From NCBI GenBank assembly GCA_947179155.2, contig OX359284.1, positions 7,922,432 to 7,986,431 of the forward strand: a stretch of DNA of 64,000 bases, in the 5' to 3' direction. Positions 56,462 to 64,000 of the stretch are shown here, in pieces. How positions within the stretch are numbered: the stretch's first letter is position 1; the number at the start of each line of letters is the position of its first letter. A model generated the notes under the pieces. It made no database searches, was not told the origin of the DNA, and saw only the letters and a list, made by a program, of their open reading frames with translations. The DNA is from Hedera helix (Eukaryota > Streptophyta > Magnoliopsida > Apiales > Araliaceae). A program made the translations under genes and the position numbers.

Positions 56462-58774
56462 TGTAACGACCCCGAAATTCGACCCACTTTATTCTCTTAA
56501 ATCTTGTATTTAATAAACATTATTTTCTTTACGTCCAAATTTCGGTCCGTTAATAAATCTTTCATCACCTAATATAATCCATTATTTAATTTCAAAATCA
56601 TCAATTACCAAATTTTCGGTATAAATTTTTCTTTTTCTCAATTCAATCATTATATTAAAATATTTGGATATTTAAAATCCTTACATTTGGATCCTAGTCC
56701 CTGGATCGCAACCTTTACTTATTTTTTTCTTTCTATAACCCGTATCATAAAGTTCAACATTCAACATTTAATGTTATTTAAATCCATACAATATTCTTAT
56801 GTCGTAATTCATAGTCAGACATATAATAGTCTCTAACATAATATTCATGTTGAACAATTACACTTTACAATTTAAGTTATACTCATCATATTTGGATCCA
56901 ACTTATCTGTACATACAGCATATCAATATAACTTTGACAAATTATTCACCTTGAATCATAATACAAACATTTAATAATAACCTTTACAACCTATTTGGAA
57001 AATCCGTCCTTACATCATCTGATGTTTTTGAAATTTATTTCTTTCCTGCAAAAATGTATATTAAGCAAGTAATGAGCACAACGGCTCAGCAAGTTCAACA
57101 GTTATACTTCACGTAGCACATACCTTATCATGCTTGGTGTGTGTCATGCATCATGTGCTTGTGCTTCTACTATAGCAATATATCTCATATATATTCATAT
57201 CGTTGCACAAAATACACATTGTGGTCATATTAATCACGTATCACGTAACACATAATTTGTATGCAGTTAAAACAAGAATTACATATCATAACATTCCAAC
57301 ACTTAACATAAAAAGGACTGAAGAACTTGCCTGAAAATCCAGCTATTTAAATTGTTAGCTCAAACCCTTAACTCGATCAACCTTCTAATGCTTTCCTTTG
57401 AAGCTTCTACTCACTTGTATGACACCAATATTTTCCTTCCTTCCCCGTGATGGTGTTTTTCGGCGGTGGTGGTGGTTTCGGGTGGAACCAATTAAAGAGG
57501 GAAAGTATTATTTTGTTTGTTTTTTCTTTCTTTGTTTTTTTTTCTTGCTTTTCCTTTCCTTTCTTTTATACAAAAGTTTATTCATCCAAGTTGGCCAAAT
57601 TTCCACCGCCTTTGACCATCTTGAATCTTCCGGATTTGCCAAAAATGAAGCATAAAAATATTTTAAACACATTACGTAATTATATTATGTAATAAATATT
57701 TTATATAATAAATATAAAATATTTATTTAAATTCACTAAAAATCATAATATGATTTATAAATAATTTTAATACCTCTTTTGGGTACTTTACTTGACAAAT
57801 TTTGTACACGCATAACGTCATGCATGTAATTATTTGAGGTAATTTATACCTCCAAAAATCATAAAATAAATCATATAGCTTATAAAAATTATTTTTCATA
57901 ATTTTTCACCCCGTTACTTGGACAACATGTTACATTAACATGTTCACATTTCCGAAATATTATCTTTCATAAAAGTCATAATAATTACATTATACATAAA
58001 TATAATTTTTTTTTATAACTTAAAACATTCCTTTTTCTTATTAATTATTATATAATTTATATAATTAAATTATCCCTTTTTATAATTTCCATTTCACGAA
58101 AAATATAATTTATAAAATTTCTTCCATCCTCATTCAATTTAGTCACCTTATATAAATTATATAATTATTCTTATATAATTTATATAATTATTATTTTTCT
58201 CACATTTCACTTTAATTTCCTTATATAAATTATATAATTTATTATTATATAATTTATATAATTACATCTCTTCTTTATAAAATTTAAACTTTCTCCATAA
58301 TTCTTAATTAAAATCTAAAATCAACACATACAATTTTACCAACTCCCTCATTCACTTTTCATTTAAAATTGGATTAACTTAATTATTAATCCCTTAATTT
58401 TCATAATTAATAATATTTATAATTATAACAAATATATATACATATTTAATTCATATTTCTCACATTTCCATATAACCTCATTTAAAACATAATTTCTGCA
58501 CTTCCATAACAATTTAATTGTACAATTTATCGTACATTTACCTGAAATTTCTCTTATTCTAAATAAATTGTCTTTAAACAATTTATTTACTTTTCTATTA
58601 TTTAAATTTAATATCATTTATCATAATATCTGCACAAATTTAATTTACTAATTAAATCTCATCACATACCTTAATTCACATAAAATAATAATTTCTTTAC
58701 ACAACCTTAAAAATTGTGTCCATTAAATTCTTATTTAATCTTATTAAATAATTCCGAAAATTCGGATCCTCACA
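56462..58774 (-). mobile_element. LTR of family C (2.3 kb), 3' LTR with adjacent PPT
   Basis: On the minus strand it starts TGTGAGGATCC at 58774 and ends TTTCGGGGTCGTTACA at 56462. A PPT box lies directly to its right (58775-58800). The word CTGAGCCGTTGTGCTCATTA near 57080 (minus) matches the family C solo LTR near 29260. The left flank is ATCAT (56457-56461). Matching ATCAT words lie at 58808 and 58826, but the far side is a junction with a different element, so the target duplication is uncertain. Confidence 0.75.
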
Positions 58775-58830
58775 TTCTTCCCCCCTTAACAGGATTCCGT
58801 CCTCGGAATCATAATTACCATAATAATCAT
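58775..58830 (-). other. Family C PPT and short stub of interior
   Basis: The minus strand reads CGAGGACGGAATCCTGTTAA then GGGGGGAAGAA before the LTR start. The box before the G-run matches those of families B (18929) and A (61712). Only about 50 bp of interior survive before the sequence becomes a truncated family A LTR. Confidence 0.75.
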
Positions 58831-58849
58831 ACGTATTTCATTTATACTT

Positions 58850-61711
58850 TTATAAAGTTGGTCTAATAATTAGTACGACGTATTTGCACAACTATACGCT
58901 CACTAAGGAACTTATCTACCACACATAAGTACTAACACATAATTTACATCAGTCGAAATAATATTATTAACCTTATAGATCCTCAATCAAATTAGGTTAA
59001 TAATTTAATAAGTTAGAAAATATTTTTCTTAAGTGTTGGACACTTATTAAACCCTTAAATAACTTATTACAATTGTTTAATTAAAGCATAATTAAATTCA
59101 AATTATTTTATTAACTCAATCTCTAGTTAATTACTATTTAATCTTGATTAAATAAAAATTAATTAATTAACTTTAGTTATTATTTTAAATAAATAATAAC
59201 TAATTGTACTTACTTATTATTCAATAATAATTAAATAATAAATAATTATTGATTTAATTTTAACCTTCTTTAATTTAATATGAATCAACTAATAATTAGC
59301 TAAATAATTAGCCTCACTTATTATTTAATCTAAGGAAATTAAATAATAGTTTACTAATTTTAATCTTCTTTAATTATTATTTAATGTCAATTAAATAATA
59401 ATTAATTATTTAATTAATTTTAATTATTATTTAAAGTTAAATAATAATCAATTCATCCTTATTTATTATTTAAATTAAATAATAAATTATTAATCTAATA
59501 ACTTAATTTCCATCGTTATTTAATGCTAATTAAATAATAATTAATTACTTAATTATCCTTATTTATTATTTAATAATATTTAAATAATAAATAATTAATT
59601 TATCTCTCTTTAATTATTATTTAATAGGAATTAAATAATAATTACTAATTTATCACTTTTATTTATTATTAACATTTTAAATAATAAATAAATAATAAAT
59701 TTATTTAACTTAACCATGATTTAGCTAACTAGATTAATATTTAAAATATTTAAATATTAAACTTAATGAAAAATATCCTCCCCAATAACATTTTTTGTAT
59801 TATTATTATTTTTGTTATAATTTTAAATTAGTTTTCAAATATTTAAATTAATTAAAATTAAACCGAATGGCAATTCTGCAATTAAGTTGAAAACTGATCC
59901 GAGGGCAATTTTGTAATTTTGTCGAAAAATGAACGGAGGGACAGTTTAGTAATTTCGATGGAAAATATACTACCGCGCATTGCGCACGTTACAAAATTTT
60001 CGGCAAAAAATGGTGCCGTTTTGAGAAACCAAAAACGGTGCCGTTTTGAGATGCCGGAAATGGCTTCCGCGCGTATCACGCGGAGTAACTTTTTATCGAC
60101 GTCAAACGACGTCGTTTGGCTCCGCATCCTTCAGCCAAATAAGCTTGCGCACGCAGAAAACCCTTTTTTTTTTCTTTCGGCAGAATGTGAACAGTACCCA
60201 CTTCAATTAAAATTATACCTTCAAGTAATATTTAACTTCTCAATAAAAATCCAAAAAAATTACCAATCACTTAATATCAATTTATAACATGAAAATTTAA
60301 TTTTTCATGATTTAATATCATTTTTTTTTATAAAAAATTTTACATCACATAAACTACCACAAATCATAACTTTTTGTGTATAACTCCATTTTGAGTGATT
60401 TAAACTTTGTTTTTCTCATGATTTAATGTTCTATAATATTAGAACATCAAACCTAAGTTTTATAAAAATATTTTTGGTCATAAATTCCAAAACTTGTTTA
60501 TACACTACTAAACACATATTTTTAGCATACAAAATATACCAAAATACAAACCAAGTATATTAAACTCAAGCATGACATAAATATTACCACTACACATTAT
60601 TAACTATATTAACATGTTTATACTAACATGATAATTTATTTAATTTAAAAGCAAAGCTATATTTAAAATAATCATTACCTTGATTTAATGGCTATTTTCT
60701 TTTTTCTTCCAAAATAGGTAGTATAAAAAGATGGCATGAACTAGCTTAGAACTCCTTCTCCTTCTCTTGCTCTCTCTCAAAATACTTTGCTCTCAAACTC
60801 TCTCTTTTGGAACTTGGAGTAAAATAATGAAGTGCAATATTTACCAATGCAAGTATACTTGTAAAATTACTAGATACACATAATATATCTAATAATCTAG
60901 ATCATGCCCCTAGATGGAAGCTTACACAAGAAATTGGCTAAATGACACATTAGGTGAAAAGAGAGATGGTCCAAGTACTTGAAAAATCAAACAAGCAATC
61001 CATTAATTAAATAAATGAAAAATAAACTAAAATAAAAACAAAAATCATTTTTTTGTCTCTCTCCACCAAGCATGCTCGGCTGATGGACTTTTGTCCCACA
61101 ATGATTGTCACTTGCTCACTTTTTAAATAAATAATAATTTACATAATTAAATTCCAAATGGGCTCAAACTTTGGGGTTTATTTTAAATACCAATTGGGCT
61201 CTAATTAAATTGTTTGGGCTACTAATTTGCCAAATTTTATTATTCTTCACTTGGGCCACTAATTGATCCATGTTGGGCTAATTTATTAATTAACACATTA
61301 ATTATTCAATCCATGATTAAATAAATAATTAGATTGAATAAATAATTAAATACTCTAACCTATTAGTATTAAATTACTAAATGGGCTAATAAATATTATT
61401 ATTAATATTTTACATTATTTACATTAATTAATAATTATATTAATTTATTATATTTAATTAACTCATTATATTCAATTTAATTGAATATTTAATTAATAGA
61501 AAACTTATCAATTATTTTGATATTAAAACTTTAGGGTTTGTTCACTAATTTAATAACATATTAGTGACCCCCTTTAATTAATTCTAATAATTAATTACAT
61601 AATCATTTAATCACGTAATTAATTAATCACATAAAAAGATTTAAATAATCTCGTAAAATTAACTCGTTAGAATTTAAATTAATAATGACGTGGAAATTTC
61701 AGGACATTACA
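58850..61711 (-). mobile_element. Truncated 3' LTR of family A chromovirus (2.86 kb)
   Basis: On the minus strand it starts TGTAATGTCCTGAAATTTCC at 61711 and runs parallel to 31891-34700 of the family A solo LTR: the GACGTCGTTT block at 60100-60119, the TAAT core at 59080-59740, and AGCGTATAGTTGTGCAAATA near 58895. It then breaks off; the last 0.95 kb, including the GGGGGCGTCACA end, is missing. It is the 3' LTR of the pol at 61761-63968, which makes family A a chromovirus family. Confidence 0.85.
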
Positions 61712-61728
61712 TTCTCCCCCCCCCTTAT
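61712..61728 (-). other. Polypurine tract of family A chromovirus
   Basis: The minus strand reads ATAAGGGGGGGGAGAA directly before the LTR start TGTAATG, preceded by CGAGGACAAAATTTTT. It lies about 35 bp downstream of the stop codon of the chromodomain frame. Confidence 0.85.
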
Positions 61729-61760
61729 AAAAATTTTGTCCTCGGAATTGTAAAATAAGG

Positions 61761-62144
61761 TTACTCAAATAAAAACGGGTAATTTGCCTTAATTTCCTCC
61801 TCTAGTTCCCACGTAGCTTCTTCAATAACGTGATTCCTCCAAAGTACTTTAACCAAATGAATTATCTTATTCCTCAACTTCTGTTCCTTCCTATCGAGTA
61901 TCTGGACAGGAACTTCTTCATATGATAAGTCCTTCTCGACTTGAATTGGTTCATAGGATATAACGTGCTTGTAGTCTGGTTTATACGGCCGCAGCACTGA
62001 CACAAGAAACACATTGTGAATGTGCTCAAGTTCAGGAGGTAATGCTACCTCGTACGCCACTTCACCGACTCGCTTCAAGATTTTGAACGGTCCTATGAAC
62101 CTAGGGCTTAGCTTGCCCTTCTTGCCAAAACGGATCTTCCCCTT
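61761..62144 (-). pseudogene. Chromovirus integrase C-terminus and chromodomain
   Basis: Frame 62078-61761 is in phase with the integrase frame above it, separated by one TAG at 62142-62144. It reads GEVAYEVALPPELEHIHNVF then LVSVLRPYKP (the integrase C-terminal module of chromoviruses), then SYEEVPVQILDRKEQKLRNK, then VKVLWRNHVIEEATWELEEE, ending YPFLFE. The last 50 residues form a chromodomain (pattern P--ILD---R-LR-K-I--VKV-W--H--EEATWE-E). The type matches Tekay/Del. It targets integration through chromatin in this family by known biology. Confidence 0.88.
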
Positions 62145-63080
62145 CTAGGGAGATACCTTCAGAAATACGAAACTGCCCACATCGAAGTCCTGCTTTTGGC
62201 GATGCAAATCCGCGTACTTCTTTTGACGATCTTGAGCTGCTACCAGTCGATTTTTGATAAGCTGTACTGTGTCTGCAGTCTGCTGTACCATTTCAGGTCC
62301 AAGCAGTCTTCGCTCACCAACCTCGTCCCAAAACAACGATGTTCGACACTTTCTTCCATAGAGCGCTTCGTACGGTGGCATGCCAATACTAGCGTGATAG
62401 CTGTTGTTGTAAGCGAACTCTACCGGTGGCAAATGGTCATCCCAGCTGTCCTTTAAGTCTATCACGACCGCTCGGAGCATATCCTCTAGAGTCTGAATCG
62501 TTCGCTCGCTCTGGCCGTCAGTTTGAGGATGGTACGCTGTGCTTAACCTCAACTGTGTCCCCATCCTTGCTTGCAGACTTCTCCAAAAATTTGACGTGAA
62601 GCGTGGATCTCTGTCGGACATAATCGATACCGGCACTCCATGTTGTGACACTATCTCCTTCACATAGAGCTTCGCTAACTGCTCTAGATTGTACCGTATT
62701 CTGATAGGTAGAAAATGAGTTGACTTGGTCAGACGATCCACTATTACCCAGATGGCGTCCAAACTTTTATGTGTCGGTGGCAAACCCACCACAAAATCCA
62801 TCGTGATGTGCTCCCACTTCCACTCCGGAATCTCTAGTGGTTGCAGCAGTCCGCTCGGCCGCTGATGCTCTGCTTTAACCCGCTGGCATGTCAGACATCG
62901 ACTGACACATTCTGCCACTTCCCTCTTCATATTCGGCCACCAAAAATATTGTCGTAAATCTTGATACATCTTCGTACTTCCGGGATGTACTGAGTACCTC
63001 GTACTGTGAGCATCCTGAAAAATCTCTTCCCGAAGCTCCGGATCTAACGGTACCCAGACTCTCCCTTCGAACCTTAGCAA
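62145..63080 (-). pseudogene. Chromovirus integrase
   Basis: 311 open residues. The zinc-binding HHCC is intact: H25, H32, C62, C65. The catalytic core has D95 (HITMDFVVGLP), D156 (IMSDRDPRFTS) and E192 (GQSERTIQTLE), giving D-D35E spacing. The core is followed by the YNNSYHASIGMPPYEALYGR block and GPEMVQQTADTVQLIKNRLV, then QKKYADLHRQ. It ends VFLKVSP at a TAG. No frameshift is present, so the protein chemistry looks intact apart from the stop codons on either side. Cuts and joins element cDNA into the host chromosome in intact relatives. Confidence 0.92.
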
Positions 63081-63125
63081 CCCTGTGCTATCAATCTTGT
63101 ACTTAAGCTCCTCACCTTCAGCAAG

Positions 63126-63968
63126 TCACTTCTTAATAATATCACAATCTTCATCCTTTTCTTGAGCCTCTTTGATCTTGTCTAATAAAGTCGGGCTTGC
63201 TGGTACTATAAATAACTCCTCGTCCATCTCCATCGGATATTTGATCTCCAACTCCAAACATTCGAACTCTCTCACCAACTCTTTCTGATTTGTTAGCTTC
63301 AACAACTTCTCCCTGCCTTTCCTGCTCAAGGCATCTGCTACTACATTGGCCTTGCCCAGATGGTACAGAATCTCACAGTCGTAGTCTTTGATCAATTCTA
63401 ACCATCGGCGCTGCCTCATATTCAACTCCTTCTGAGTGAAGATATATTTCAGACTTTTGTGATCTGTATATATCTCACACTTCTCGCTATACAGGTAGTG
63501 CCTCCAAATCTTTAAGGCGAAAACTACCGCTGATAACTCCAGGTCATGAGTCGGGTAACCCTTCTCATAATCCTTTAATTGACGTGACGCATACGCAATG
63601 ACCTTGTTGTGTTGCATTAGCACACAACCAAGACCCTTATGTGAGGCATCACTGTACACAACGAAACCTCCCGTGTCATCCGGTAAAGCCAACACTGGTG
63701 CCTGACTCAACCTCTTCTTCAGCTCCATAAAACTTTCCTCGCACTTTTTCGACCAAATAAACTTCACAGTCTTTCGGGTAAGATTGGTCAACGGTGATGC
63801 TATCTTTGAAAAATCCTGAATGAATCTCCGATAATACCCCGCTAACCCTAAGAAACTCCTGATCTCAGTCGGCGTCTTCGGCTGTTCCCAATTGATAACT
63901 GCCTCCACCTTTGCTAGATCCACCGAAACACCGTCTTTGTCGATTACATGACCTAGAAACTGCACCAT
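63126..63968 (-). pseudogene. Chromovirus RT connection and RNase H
   Basis: 280 open residues in the same phase as the integrase. 1-60 is the RT connection (VQFLGHVIDKDGVSVDLAKV, then SFLGLAGYYRRFIQDFSKIA). RNase H carries D107 (VVYSDASHKGLGCVL), E144 (HDLELSAVVFAL), D169 (EIYTDHKSLKY) and D212 (ANVVADALSRK). A TGA at 63126-63128 separates it from the integrase frame, and a TAG at 63969-63971 breaks it from the upstream KFSKCEFWL segment that continues past the window edge. Otherwise open and well conserved. Confidence 0.92.
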
Positions 63969-64000
63969 CTACAACCAAAATTCACACTTCGAAAACTTGG
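63969..64000 (-). pseudogene. Chromovirus RT thumb segment, runs off window
   Basis: The minus strand reads KFSKCEFWL then a TAG, then VQFLG. The block matches the conserved KFSKCEFWL--V-FLGH segment of gypsy RT. The rest of pol, gag and the 5' LTR must lie beyond 64000. Confidence 0.8.

Noticed and set aside
57398..57692. 85- and 81-residue Phe-rich ORFs
   Set aside because: Overlapping frames inside a family C LTR in a T-rich tract; no protein features.
59882..60287. 122- and 81-residue ORFs on opposite strands
   Set aside because: They overlap each other within the GACGTC-rich part of a family A LTR; similar frames at 33459 and 31430 follow the same DNA motif, not a conserved protein.

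Overview
The window looks like a nuclear chromosome segment of a eudicot plant: very AT-rich, with almost no long ORFs and dominated by nested LTR retrotransposons and small inverted-repeat elements. I see only one intact protein-coding gene, a glutaredoxin/cysteine-rich protein at 43943-44731 on the minus strand. Genus or family cannot be read from the sequence with confidence.

Layout. 1-1600 is unclassified. 1601-6640 is a decayed minus-strand Ty3/gypsy element (RNase H, RT, protease, zinc knuckle, gag, PBS, LTR with TATA box), with a 354-bp MITE inside RT. 8551-12760 holds exon-like sequence split by a 3.9-kb solo LTR (family A) with perfect 5-bp target duplications. 12725-35712 is a nested stack. 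The host is an old minus-strand Athila/Tat-like gypsy (gag piece, PBS, 1.5-kb LTR, 42-bp repeat array, pol linker piece). Into it went a complete but coding-free 10.5-kb LTR element (family B, 14676-25172), a 4.5-kb solo LTR (family C, 25405-29880) and a 3.8-kb solo LTR (family A, 31891-35694). The family C LTR itself carries two different foldback elements planted in TA/CT/CA microsatellites. 35715-39625 is a tandem array of about 1.1-kb units, each carrying a broken minus-strand coiled-coil 3'-exon set. 40187-41290 has exon-like pieces of an unidentified plus-strand gene. 41300-45030 is the quiet gene island with the glutaredoxin-like gene. 45465-48430 has a Stowaway-like MITE and a GGCC-rich DNA-transposon-like repeat with a 407-bp tandem duplication. 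49030-56440 is a minus-strand Ty1/copia relic (3' LTR, PPT, env-like relic) cut by a 4.3-kb family B solo LTR. 56462-61711 has family C and truncated family A LTRs, and 61761-64000 is the 3' half of a Tekay/Del-type chromovirus pol (RT end, RNase H, integrase, chromodomain) with three in-frame stop codons.

How it fits together. Families A, B and C share unusually long LTRs (2.3-4.5 kb) with TG...CA ends, 5-bp target duplications where they can be read, and, where an internal edge survives, a similar polypurine tract (AAGGGGGG followed by a GAA end) preceded by a conserved CGAGGAC-type box. The only coding capacity attached to this set is the chromovirus pol at the right edge. Family B has a PBS, a PPT and near-identical LTRs but no coding ORF, so it is best read as a recently moved non-autonomous (LARD-type) element probably served in trans by such a chromovirus. 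Three solo LTRs have perfect target duplications and a fourth does not, showing active LTR-LTR recombination. The most unusual structures are the family B leader with a string of palindromes, the 230-bp almost perfect hairpin and its 671-bp palindrome-studded neighbour in microsatellites, and the tandem exon array.
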